This document shows, piece by piece, positions 17,997 to 25,644 of a DNA stretch of 64,000 bases (its first letter is position 1; every line of letters begins with the position of its first letter). The DNA is taken from NCBI RefSeq assembly GCF_018070565.1, contig NZ_JAGPXL010000011.1, positions 124,001 to 188,000 on the forward strand, read 5' to 3'. This stretch comes from Streptomyces sp. B93 (lineage in GTDB: Bacteria; Actinomycetota; Actinomycetes; Streptomycetales; Streptomycetaceae). The position numbers and the translations under genes were made by a program. Below the pieces are notes generated by a model, which saw only the letters and a program-made list of their open reading frames with translations, was not told the DNA's origin and ran no database searches.

Positions 17997-19775
17997 GTGA
18001 GTACCGCCCACGTGCCGCCACAGACCGACCCGGGGAACCCGGGGACACCGCCCGACCCCCCGTCCACCCCGCCGCACGCCAGCGAGGCCACCCGGCTGCT
18101 GTGCGCGGGCACCTATCTCGACTCCGGCTACCGCGACCGCGTCATCGACGAGCTGTACCTCGACGAACAGCGTGTCGTCGCGCCCTCGCTCGGCTTCGAC
18201 GCCGCCCGGGTCCTCGCGCACGCGCTGCGCGCCCGCCGACAGGAGCAGCTCTGGGCCGCCGCCGTCCTCGGACTGTGGATCGTCGGCATGCCGCTCAGCG
18301 GCTGGCTGCTCGCCGGAGTGATCTGGCCGAGCCTGCTGCTCGCCCTCGCCCCCTGGCTCCGGGGCCGCGCCGCCGAACCGCCCCTCTACCGCAGGTTCGC
18401 CGCCTTCACGGTGCGCTGGTGGGGCCGCCTGCTGTTCACGTTCTACCTCGGCTTCGTCGTCCTCCTCGCGTTCGGCGCCGGATCGGACGACTCCGGGTAC
18501 GGATCGTCGTACGGCTCCTCCGACTCGTACGACCCCTACGGCTTCGGCGACCCCGACTCGTTCAGCTTCGAGAAGGTGCTGGTGCCCGACGTCGACGGGA
18601 TCAGTGATGTGGTCGAGCCCTGGCAGGCCTGGTTCGCGCTCGGTGTGTTCGCGCTGATCGGGCTCTGTGTCTCCGCGCAGCGCAGCCAGTTCGCCCGCGC
18701 CCTCGCCGCCGAGCTGTCCCCGGGGCGGTTCCCGGACGCGGCGGGCGACCCCGCGGAACGGGCCGAGGGGCAGCGGTTCCGGCGGCTGATGCACCGTATC
18801 CGCCTCGAACAGCACGCACCGCTCGTCATGTACCACGAGGCACACCCGTTCTGCGGCGCCGGAGCGGCGTACGACACCTGGGTGCTCGCCGTCGAACTCC
18901 GGCCCGACGAGGACGCCACCCAGCAGCCGCTCAGCAACCGGGCGATCCTGGAACGTGTCCGGCCGCTGCTGGAGCAGCTGCGGGTGCCCGCCGAGTACGC
19001 CGGGCCCGGCGTACGGGACCGGCTGCGGCGCCTGGAGATCGACGAGTGCGTGTTCCTGCCCGCCGAGGGACTCCTCCGGCGCGACCAGGCCCCGTACACT
19101 CTCCAGGACTTCGAGCAGCACCGGGCGCGTGCCGTCGAGGAGGGCGGCGAGAAGCGACGGCACTTCCTGCGCATCCGGGTCGGCGGCTGGGAGGAGGAAC
19201 TGGTCGTCACCGTCTTCGTGCGCATCCACACCCAGGGCCGCATGCTCATGCTGGAGATCGCCCCGCACGTCCTCACCCCGGTCCGCCCCGACTTCAAGGA
19301 CGCCGACCGCGCCTCCCACCGGTTCCGCCACAACAACGCCCTCGGCAAGGCGCTCACCGCCCTGCTCCTGGTGCCCGGCTCGGCGGGCCGCTCCCTGGTC
19401 ACCCTCGGCCGCGGCGTGCGCTACGGCTGGCGGCTGCTGACCGGCGGCCACAGGGGCGCGCTGCCCGACGGGCCCGCCGTCTCCGTGAGGGAACTGGCCG
19501 CCGTCCCCTACGGGTCGACGTTCCAGGAGATGGACGTCGCCCGCTATCTGCGCAGCATCCAGGACCGCATCGGACGCGGGGTGCGGCTGGCGCTGGCCGA
19601 CGCGGGCTACGAGACCGGTGAGTTCGTCCAGAAGATCGTCAACGTCAGCAACGGCGCCGTGCACATCGGCCGCGCCGACAACTCCTCCTTCGCCTTCGGC
19701 GACCACGCCCGCTCCTCCACCGTGAACAGCGGCCCCGGGCCGCAGAAGGGACCCGCCGGCCATGGCAGCAAGTGA
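17997..19775 (+). CDS. Membrane protein with C-terminal IGRADNS-FAFG motif
   Basis: 592 residues, family not recognised. Hydrophobic segments lie at about 82-120 (VLGLWIVGMPLSGWLLAGVI and following), 140-165 (LLFTFYLGFVVLLAFGAG) and 210-230 (WFALGVFALIGLCVSA). A Gly/Ser/Tyr/Asp-rich loop sits between the second and third. The last 360 residues are a large soluble, probably cytoplasmic part. The C-terminal 35 residues contain VHIGRADNSSFAFGDH, almost identical to the N-terminus of the next protein. GTG start with GGGGGAAAAGGC upstream; a -10-like TATGCT is at 17953. The 3' end overlaps the next gene by 14 bases. Confidence 0.75.
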   Translation: MSTAHVPPQTDPGNPGTPPDPPSTPPHASEATRLLCAGTYLDSGYRDRVIDELYLDEQRVVAPSLGFDAARVLAHALRARRQEQLWAAAVLGLWIVGMPLSGWLLAGVIWPSLLLALAPWLRGRAAEPPLYRRFAAFTVRWWGRLLFTFYLGFVVLLAFGAGSDDSGYGSSYGSSDSYDPYGFGDPDSFSFEKVLVPDVDGISDVVEPWQAWFALGVFALIGLCVSAQRSQFARALAAELSPGRFPDAAGDPAERAEGQRFRRLMHRIRLEQHAPLVMYHEAHPFCGAGAAYDTWVLAVELRPDEDATQQPLSNRAILERVRPLLEQLRVPAEYAGPGVRDRLRRLEIDECVFLPAEGLLRRDQAPYTLQDFEQHRARAVEEGGEKRRHFLRIRVGGWEEELVVTVFVRIHTQGRMLMLEIAPHVLTPVRPDFKDADRASHRFRHNNALGKALTALLLVPGSAGRSLVTLGRGVRYGWRLLTGGHRGALPDGPAVSVRELAAVPYGSTFQEMDVARYLRSIQDRIGRGVRLALADAGYETGEFVQKIVNVSNGAVHIGRADNSSFAFGDHARSSTVNSGPGPQKGPAGHGSK

Positions 19776-19830
19776 GCCGACCCCGAACATCCACATCGGC
19801 CGCGCCGACAACTCCGCGTTCGCCTTCGGC
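19662..19830 (+). repeat. Direct repeat encoding the shared IGRADNS-FAFG motif
   Basis: Bases 19662-19700 and 19792-19830 agree at 37 of 39 positions, including a 24-base identical run, with copies 130 bases apart. One copy is the C-terminus of the membrane protein, the other the N-terminus of the small coiled-coil protein. Both encode HIGRADNSxFAFG in frame. Either a recent duplication or selection for a matching protein motif would explain it. Confidence 0.9.
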
Positions 19831-20124
19831 AGCCACGGCCACGCCGAGACCCACAACACCGTCCCCGCAGCGGCCCGTGACGCCGACGCCGAGGAACTGC
19901 TGAAGGCGGTACGGGAACTGCGCGCCGACCTCGCCCGGCTGCGGGAGAGCGAGCAGACCACACGGCTGGACGCGGCGCTCGCCGAGACCGAGGAGGAGAT
20001 CAGCACCACCGGTACGGCGGGACAGAGCCGTCGGCAGCGGCTGCGGGAACTGCTGGAGGACGCCCAGTCCGTGCTGACGCTGTTCGCGTCGGCCGGGGCC
20101 GTGGCCGGGCTGCTGGGGATGTGA
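19762..20124 (+). CDS. Small coiled-coil protein with N-terminal IGRADNS-FAFG motif
   Basis: A 120-residue protein. Residues 9-31 carry NIHIGRADNSAFAFGSHGH, matching the C-terminus of the upstream protein. Residues about 38-75 form a likely coiled coil (EELLKAVRELRADLARLRES), and the C-terminus is a hydrophobic helix (SVLTLFASAGAVAGLLGM) that could insert in a membrane. The helical half resembles small streptomycete DUF5955-like proteins; this is a weak guess. The start codon lies inside the upstream gene, so the two are translationally coupled. The arrangement suggests that the two proteins meet through the shared motif. Confidence 0.8.
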   Translation: MAASEPTPNIHIGRADNSAFAFGSHGHAETHNTVPAAARDADAEELLKAVRELRADLARLRESEQTTRLDAALAETEEEISTTGTAGQSRRQRLRELLEDAQSVLTLFASAGAVAGLLGM

Positions 20125-20134
20125 GGCGGTCACC

Positions 20135-21181
20135 ATGAGCGGGGGACAGCGGTACTGGAACGAGGACGCGCAGCGGTGGGAGGACGGTGACGGGGGCGGG
20201 ACCCGGCACTCGGCGACCGGCGGCGGAGGGGACTTCGTGAGCACGCCGCCGCCGACTTCGCCGCCGGCGTTCCCGCCCAACGCGCCGCCGCCGACCCTCC
20301 CGCCGAGCCTGCCGCCGCCATCGCCATCGCCATCGCCATCGCCGGAGTCCGTGCCCACCGCGCCCGACGCCGCTCCCGCGACCGCCTGGGCGCAGGGGCC
20401 GGACGGGAGCTGGTCCGGGCCCGAGCTGCCCGTCCCGCACGCCCAGGAGGAGCGCGGCCTCAGCCGCCGCACCCTGTGGACGGTGCTCGGCGGCGCGGCG
20501 GCGGCCGGGGTCGCGGTGGCGCTGGTACTGACGCTGGTCGTCGGCGACGACACGGGGCCGGGGCCGAACGACGACCGGGGCGACGGGAAGGTGGCCGCGT
20601 CCAGTCCCGACCCCGGACCGGAGACCTCCGCCCCGCCCCCGACCGAGGAGACCGAGCCCACCGGCACGGTCACCCCCAGCGCCGAGGTCCCCGCCGGTTA
20701 CGAGCTGTACGACAACGCCGAGGGCTTCACCGTGGCCCGCCCGTTGGGCTGGACACGGGAGGCGGTGGACTCCCAGTACGGCATGGACGTCGTCAACTAC
20801 CGCAGCGCCGACGGGGAACGGCGGCTCCAGGTGTTCGAGGTGGCGGAGACCTCACCCGAGGAGTCGTTCGAGCTGTTCCTGTCCGACGACACCCCGAAGG
20901 CGGACGGCTTCCGGGAACTGTCCCTGGAGAACCTCGACGACAGCGGCCACCCCGGCTCCCGGCTCGCCTACCTCGCCGACTCCATCAAGGGCGAGCCCGA
21001 CGTGGGCCCCTGGCACGTCGTCGACGAGCGCTTCGAGGCCGAGGACGGCAGGATCTACGCCATCGCCGCCTACGGCCCCGACGCCGACGGCCGCGAGGAC
21101 GAACACGAACTGCTGCGCACCGCGCGCGCCCACTTCTGCCCGCCGTACCACTCGTGCGGGGAGAGCGCCTGGTTCGACTGA
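20135..21181 (+). CDS. Single-pass membrane protein with proline-rich cytoplasmic arm
   Basis: 348 residues, third gene of the cluster, 10 bases after the previous stop. The N-terminus (1-110) is Gly/Pro/Ser-rich and includes YWNEDAQRWEDGDGG. One transmembrane helix at about 120-140 (LGGAAAAGVAVALVLTLVVG) follows the charged RRTLWT. A Thr/Pro/Glu linker leads to an extracytoplasmic domain (about 188-348; GYELYDNAEGFTVARPLGW, LQVFEVAETSPEESFELFL, ending with CPPYHSCGESAW) that has the look of streptomycete serine/threonine-kinase-type or lipoprotein sensor domains. No catalytic motif is seen. Function unknown. Confidence 0.8.
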   Translation: MSGGQRYWNEDAQRWEDGDGGGTRHSATGGGGDFVSTPPPTSPPAFPPNAPPPTLPPSLPPPSPSPSPSPESVPTAPDAAPATAWAQGPDGSWSGPELPVPHAQEERGLSRRTLWTVLGGAAAAGVAVALVLTLVVGDDTGPGPNDDRGDGKVAASSPDPGPETSAPPPTEETEPTGTVTPSAEVPAGYELYDNAEGFTVARPLGWTREAVDSQYGMDVVNYRSADGERRLQVFEVAETSPEESFELFLSDDTPKADGFRELSLENLDDSGHPGSRLAYLADSIKGEPDVGPWHVVDERFEAEDGRIYAIAAYGPDADGREDEHELLRTARAHFCPPYHSCGESAWFD

Positions 21182-21207
21182 CCCGGGCCGCGCCGCGAAC
21201 GGCCCTT

Positions 21208-21239
21208 TATGATCGGCCGTTGACACATACAGTCAACGG
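21208..21239 (+). promoter_or_regulatory. -10 element and overlapping inverted repeat
   Basis: TATGAT at 21208-21213 is a good -10. The exact inverted repeat CCGTTGAC (21217-21224) / GTCAACGG (21232-21239) would lie at the transcript start, 11 bases before the ATG at 21251. It probably serves as an operator for the YgiB/YgiC-like pair. Confidence 0.55.
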
Positions 21240-21250
21240 GGAGACAGGAC

Positions 21251-21592
21251 ATGGCAGAAACGCGTCGGAGGCTGCGCTCCAGCACCGTCGTCCTCGGCGG
21301 CATGGGCGTGATAGCCGCGGCCCTCACCTCCTGCGGCTCCGAACCGGACCGCCGTTGCGTGGACCGTGACAGCTACGACTGGGTCAACGGCTACAAGGTC
21401 GTCGCCGACCGGAACTGCAAGTCCGGCACCACCTCGTCCTACGGCAAGAACGGCAAGCGGAAGTCCGGCGGCGACTCCGCCTGGTACTACGACGCCGACG
21501 TCAGCGCCGGTTACGCCGCCGACGGCACCTTCAGCCGCAGCGAGGCCGTCGACCGCGGCGGCTTCGGCTGCTCCGGCAGCGGCGGCGGCTGA
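21251..21592 (+). CDS. Small YgiB-like lipoprotein candidate
   Basis: 113 residues. The N-terminus has a twin-arginine-like run (ETRRRLRSSTVVLGGMGVI) and a lipobox-like ALTSC, so the mature chain would start at Cys near residue 28. The rest is Gly/Ser/Tyr-rich with SYDWVNGYKVVADRNCKSG, YYDADVSAGYAADG and a Gly-rich end. The position 12 bases before a glutathionylspermidine-synthase-like gene mirrors the ygiB-ygiC pair of enterobacteria, so I infer a YgiB-like role at the envelope. Sequence similarity alone would not establish this. Confidence 0.75.
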   Translation: MAETRRRLRSSTVVLGGMGVIAAALTSCGSEPDRRCVDRDSYDWVNGYKVVADRNCKSGTTSSYGKNGKRKSGGDSAWYYDADVSAGYAADGTFSRSEAVDRGGFGCSGSGGG

Positions 21593-21604
21593 CGGGAGCC
21601 CCGC

Positions 21605-22789
21605 ATGGAACGCCGCACCATCGAACCCCGCCCCGGCTGGCAGGAGACCGTCGAGGAACAGGGCCTGATCTACCCCCTCACCCGGTACCCCGACAACTCC
21701 CTGCGCCCCTACTGGGACGAGAGCGCCTACTACGTCTTCACCCTGCCGGAGGTCGAGGCGCTGGAGGAGGTGGTGGAGGAACTGCACCGCATGTGCCTGG
21801 CCGCCGCCGCCCACATCGTCGGGACGGACCGCCTCGCCGACCTCGGCATCACCGACCCGCGCGTCGCCCGCGCGGTCACCGAGGCCTGGCACCGCCGCGC
21901 CGAACTGCCCTCCCTCTACGGCCGCTTCGACCTGCGCTACGACGGCACCGGACCCGCCAAACTGCTGGAGTACAACGCCGACACCCCGACCTCCCTCGTC
22001 GAGGCCGCCGCACCCCAGTGGTTCTGGATGGAGGAACGCTTCCCCGGCGCCGACCAGTGGAACTCCCTCCACGAACGCCTCGTCGCCGCCTGGAAGAACC
22101 AGGCCGCCCTCCTCCCGCCGGGCAGCCCCCTGTACTTCGCCCACTCCTCCGCCGACGAACTCGGCGAGGACCTCATGACCGTCGCCTACCTCAAGGAGAC
22201 CGCCGAGCAGGCGGGCCTGGACACCGACTGGATCTCCATGGAGGAGATCGGCTGGGACCGCCTCTCCGGCCGCTTCGTCGACAACCGGCTGCGCTTCATC
22301 CGCAGCTGCTTCAAGCTCTACCCCTGGGAATGGCTCACCACCGACCGCTTCGCCCCCCACGTCCTCGACACCCTCGACAACGGCGGCGGCACCGGCACCA
22401 CCCTGTGGATCGAACCCGCCTGGAAGATGCTGCTCAGCAACAAGGCCCTCCTCGCCGTCCTCTGGGAGCTGTACCCGGGCCACCCCAACCTCCTCCCCGC
22501 CTACCTCGACGGCCCCCGCGAACTCGCCAGCACCACCGGCTGGGTCAGCAAACCCCTCCTCGGCCGCGAGGGCGCGGGCGTGACCGTCCACGGTCCGGGC
22601 ACCGACCCCACCCCACGCCCGGAACCCTGCTGCCACCAGCAACTCGCCCCCCTCCCCGACTTCGACGGCAACCATGTCGTCCTCGGCACCTGGGTCGTCG
22701 AGAACGAGGCCGCGGGCCTGGGCATCCGCGAGTCCTCCGGCCTGGTCACGGACGAGTACGCCCGCTTTCTGCCCCATGTGATCCTCTGA
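21605..22789 (+). CDS. Glutathionylspermidine synthase-like ATP-grasp protein (YgiC-like)
   Basis: A 394-residue cytoplasmic protein with the GSP-synthase C-terminal ATP-grasp fold: YWDESAYYVFTLPEVEALEE, LYGRFDLRYDGTGPAKLLEY, NADTPTSLVEAAAPQWFW, LWIEPAWKMLLSNKALLAV and VSKPLLGREGAGVTVHG. It lacks the amidase half of bifunctional GspS, as YgiC proteins do. The family forms an amide bond with ATP; the substrate in streptomycetes, which use mycothiol rather than glutathione, is unknown. It is co-transcribed with the lipoprotein upstream. Confidence 0.9.
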   Translation: MERRTIEPRPGWQETVEEQGLIYPLTRYPDNSLRPYWDESAYYVFTLPEVEALEEVVEELHRMCLAAAAHIVGTDRLADLGITDPRVARAVTEAWHRRAELPSLYGRFDLRYDGTGPAKLLEYNADTPTSLVEAAAPQWFWMEERFPGADQWNSLHERLVAAWKNQAALLPPGSPLYFAHSSADELGEDLMTVAYLKETAEQAGLDTDWISMEEIGWDRLSGRFVDNRLRFIRSCFKLYPWEWLTTDRFAPHVLDTLDNGGGTGTTLWIEPAWKMLLSNKALLAVLWELYPGHPNLLPAYLDGPRELASTTGWVSKPLLGREGAGVTVHGPGTDPTPRPEPCCHQQLAPLPDFDGNHVVLGTWVVENEAAGLGIRESSGLVTDEYARFLPHVIL

Positions 22790-22834
22790 CCCATGACCCT
22801 CTGACCCCATGTGATCCCCTGCGGCCGTCACTGG

Positions 22835-24016
22835 TCACTGGGAGGGCGGCCACCACTCGAACATCAGGATGGTCGCGTCATCGCGGAGCCGGTTGTGCTG
22901 GGCGTCCAGGATGGAGTGGATCAGCCGGCGCAGGACCTCCGGGGCGAGTTCCCCCGCGGCGGTCGCCCGGATGATGGAGTCGGCGAAGCGTTGCAGCCCG
23001 AACTCCTCGCCCTCCCGGATGCGCGCCTCGGTCACCCCGTCCGTGTACATCAGCACCCGGTCGCCCGGCTCCAGGGCGATCTCGTGCGTCTGCCGGGCTC
23101 GGTCCGCGAGCAGGAACGGCAGCCCCATCGGCGGATCGGGCTTGCGCACCATCTCCTCGATCAACGGCAGCTCGTCCCGGATCAGCAGCGGCGCCGGATG
23201 CCCGCAGTTCATCCAGCGCAGCATCCCCGTCGCCAGGTCCAGCTGCGCGATCACCCCGGTGCAGAACTGGTCCGGCAGCCACGCCGCCAGCGCGTCGTCC
23301 ACACAGGTCACCAGCTCGGGCAGGTTCGCACCGGTGCGCCGCGCGTTCCGGCAGGCGGCCAGGGACACCGCCGTCGTCAGGCCCGACGCCAGGTTGTGCC
23401 CCATGGCGTCCAGCACGGCCGTGTGCAGGGTCGTCTCGGTGAGGGAGTGGTCGAAGGCGTCGCCGCCGATGTCGTAGGCCGGTTCCAGCACGGCCGTCGA
23501 CACCACGTGCGAGGTGCCGATCGTCCGCGGCGGCAGGAACGCGCGCAGCATCTCCGCGGGCAGCTGCATCGGTTCGGTACGGGTCCGCCGGACGAAGGAA
23601 TCCTTGTACGCCCGCTTCGAAGTGATCATTATGGCCAGCAGCGAGGCGAGCGCCCGGCTGCGGCGCAGCACCACCGGGGTCAGCGCCGGTGCGTGCACGG
23701 CCAGCACACCGAGCCGTTCCGCGCCGTCCAGCAGCGGGAGCCATGCCGTCATCCCCCCGGTCGGCGACTCCTCCACCCGCAGCGCCTGGGTGCGGTAGCA
23801 CCAGCCCGCCAGGGAGTCGTCGATCGACAGCGCCGAGGCGGTGTCGGTCATCCTCAGCAGCTGACGCTGCTGGATGTCGGCGAGGTAGACCACGGAGTGC
23901 TGGAGCCCCAGGGCCGTGGAGCAGCGCGCGATGGCCGTGCCCAGGTCCAGCCCGAAGTTGGCCGGATCGGCGAGGAAGTCCTCCAGCAGGCTCGCTTCGC
24001 TCGCGGGCACTCCCAC
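22835..24016 (-). CDS. GAF-domain PP2C (SpoIIE-type) phosphatase
   Basis: 393 residues. An N-terminal GAF sensor (about 15-165; TAIARCSTALGLQHSVVYLA, LSIDDSLAGWCYRTQALRVE) precedes a SpoIIE-type PP2C phosphatase (about 185-390) with metal-ligand motifs EPAYDIGGDAFD, VLDAMGHNLASG, LMYTDGVTEAR and RDDATILMFEW. Such enzymes dephosphorylate anti-anti-sigma factors in partner-switching stress pathways; no antagonist gene is next to it. I chose the GTG at 24016 because GGGAGGAGG lies 6 bases upstream. An apparent 930-codon reading frame to 25627 is an artefact running antisense to nothing but through rocD in the wrong frame. Confidence 0.92.
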   Translation of the reverse strand: MGVPASEASLLEDFLADPANFGLDLGTAIARCSTALGLQHSVVYLADIQQRQLLRMTDTASALSIDDSLAGWCYRTQALRVEESPTGGMTAWLPLLDGAERLGVLAVHAPALTPVVLRRSRALASLLAIMITSKRAYKDSFVRRTRTEPMQLPAEMLRAFLPPRTIGTSHVVSTAVLEPAYDIGGDAFDHSLTETTLHTAVLDAMGHNLASGLTTAVSLAACRNARRTGANLPELVTCVDDALAAWLPDQFCTGVIAQLDLATGMLRWMNCGHPAPLLIRDELPLIEEMVRKPDPPMGLPFLLADRARQTHEIALEPGDRVLMYTDGVTEARIREGEEFGLQRFADSIIRATAAGELAPEVLRRLIHSILDAQHNRLRDDATILMFEWWPPSQ

Positions 24017-24180
24017 GTTCCGCCTCCTCCCGTCACACGGCCCGGACACCGTCACGGTGCACCGCACAGCAGTCTCACACCGCTCGGGCGGCTCCGCGCG
24101 ATGATCGGGTCCGTGCGGTGGGTGACCCACCGCCGCCGGTACGCGGCGCCGCGGGCCGCACCCCGCCGCAGCGAGGACCC

Positions 24181-25386
24181 CTAACCCACCAGGACCGCCC
24201 GCAGCTGGTCCAGGCCCCAGTCCAGGTCCTCCTTGCTGATGGTCAGCGGCGGCGCGACCCGGATGGTCGAACCATGGGTGTCCTTCACCAGGACTCCGCG
24301 GTCCATCAGCTTCTCGGAGACCTCCCGGCCCGTGCCGTACGCCCGCGCGATGTCCACGCCCGCCCACAGCCCACGCCCCCGCACCGCCGTCACCCGGCCC
24401 GTGCCCGCCAGGGCGCCCAGCTCCCGGTGCAGATGACCGCCCAGCTCCGCGGCCCGCGCCTGGTACTCGCCCGAGCGCAGCATCGCGATCACCTCCAGCG
24501 CCACCGCGCACGCCAGCGGATTCCCGCCGAACGTCGACCCGTGCTCCCCGGGCCGGAACACCCCGAGCACCGCAGCCGACGACACCACCGCCGACACCGG
24601 CAGGATCCCGCCGCCGAGCGCCTTGCCCAGCACATAGACATCCGGCACCACACCCTCGTGCTCGCACGCGAAGGTCCGCCCCGTACGGCCCAGGCCCGAC
24701 TGGATCTCGTCCGCGACGAACAGCACGTTCCGCTCCCGGGTGAGCTCCCGCACCGCCGGGAGATAGCCCTCCGGCGGCACGATCACCCCCGACTCGCCCT
24801 GGATCGGCTCCAGCAGCACCGCCACCGTGTTCTCGGTCATCGCCTGCCGCATCGCCGTCAGGTCCCCGTACGGCACGATCTCGAAGCCCGGCGTGTACGG
24901 CCCGTAGTCCGCCCGCGCCTCCGGGTCCGTGGAGAAGCTGATGACCGTCGTCGTACGGCCGTGGAAATTGCCGCCCGCCACCACGATCTTCGCCATCTCC
25001 GCGGGCACGCCCTTGACCCGGTAGCCCCACTTGCGGGCCGTCTTCACCGCCGTCTCCACCGCCTCCGCGCCGGTGTTCATCGGCAGCACCATCTCCATGC
25101 CGCACAGCTGGGCCAGCTGGGCGCAGAACTCCCCGAACCGGTCGTGATGGAAGGCCCGCGACGTCAGCGTCACCCGCTCCAGCTGGGCCCGCGCCGCATC
25201 CAGCAGCCGACGGTTGCCGTGGCCGAAATTGAGTGCCGAGTAACCGGCCAGCAGATCCAGGTACCGGCGCCCTTCCACATCCGTCATCCACGCCCCGTCG
25301 GCCGTGGCCACGACCACCGGCAGCGGGTGGTAGTTGTGCGCACTGTGCGCCTCGGCGGCGGCGATGAGATCGTCCGTAGCGGTCAC
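24181..25386 (-). CDS. rocD: Ornithine--oxo-acid aminotransferase
   Basis: A 401-residue PLP class-III aminotransferase converting ornithine and 2-oxoglutarate to glutamate semialdehyde and glutamate (arginine catabolism). Motifs: YLDLLAGYSALNFGHGNRRL (about 45-64), VLPMNTGAEAVETAVKTAR (about 100-118), FHGRTTTVISFSTDP (about 140), ADEIQSGLGRTG with the PLP-contacting Asp near 225, and VYVLGKALGGGILPVSAVV, where Lys binds PLP. The GTG at 25386 follows GGAG; upstream the frame is closed by a stop. It diverges from glyA across a region that contains a riboswitch for glyA. Confidence 0.96.
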   Translation of the reverse strand: MTATDDLIAAAEAHSAHNYHPLPVVVATADGAWMTDVEGRRYLDLLAGYSALNFGHGNRRLLDAARAQLERVTLTSRAFHHDRFGEFCAQLAQLCGMEMVLPMNTGAEAVETAVKTARKWGYRVKGVPAEMAKIVVAGGNFHGRTTTVISFSTDPEARADYGPYTPGFEIVPYGDLTAMRQAMTENTVAVLLEPIQGESGVIVPPEGYLPAVRELTRERNVLFVADEIQSGLGRTGRTFACEHEGVVPDVYVLGKALGGGILPVSAVVSSAAVLGVFRPGEHGSTFGGNPLACAVALEVIAMLRSGEYQARAAELGGHLHRELGALAGTGRVTAVRGRGLWAGVDIARAYGTGREVSEKLMDRGVLVKDTHGSTIRVAPPLTISKEDLDWGLDQLRAVLVG

Positions 25387-25523
25387 GGCAGCTCCACGAG
25401 GTCAGCCAGCGGGTGATCCGGAACGCGAGTCCGGACATCAGGCGTACCCCCTTCCTACCGCGCTCGCATGCTGGACGCGGGAACCTGCCCGTCCGGCGTG
25501 CCCGGTAGGCTGATCCCTGGGCC

Positions 25524-25594
25524 GTGACTGGCGCGCTGGGATGGGACCGACCATCGGGGAGCGGCCCGCGCGAGCGAGTGCCGTGCGCCTGGGC
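25524..25594 (+). promoter_or_regulatory. ZTP (pfl) riboswitch upstream of glyA
   Basis: The conserved blocks of the ZTP/ZMP-sensing pfl RNA appear in order and spacing: GTGACTGGCG (25524-25533), ACCATCGGGGAGCG (25550-25563), a variable hairpin, then CGCCTGGGC (25586-25594), whose CGCC can pair with GGCG to form the pseudoknot. The aptamer ends 50 bases before the glyA ATG. Accumulated AICAR (ZMP/ZTP), a sign of low 10-formyl-THF, would raise glyA expression. The expression platform is probably translational, since GGAGG at 25635-25639 is close by. Confidence 0.9.
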
Positions 25595-25644
25595 CGAACC
25601 GTGAACCGTGACCACTGCGAAAGCCACGCCGTCCGGAGGCCGAC

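Noticed and set aside
22835..25627. Single 930-codon gene joining the phosphatase to upstream DNA
   Set aside because: The upstream part runs through rocD in the wrong frame; a GTG with GGGAGGAGG at 24016 gives a normal phosphatase.
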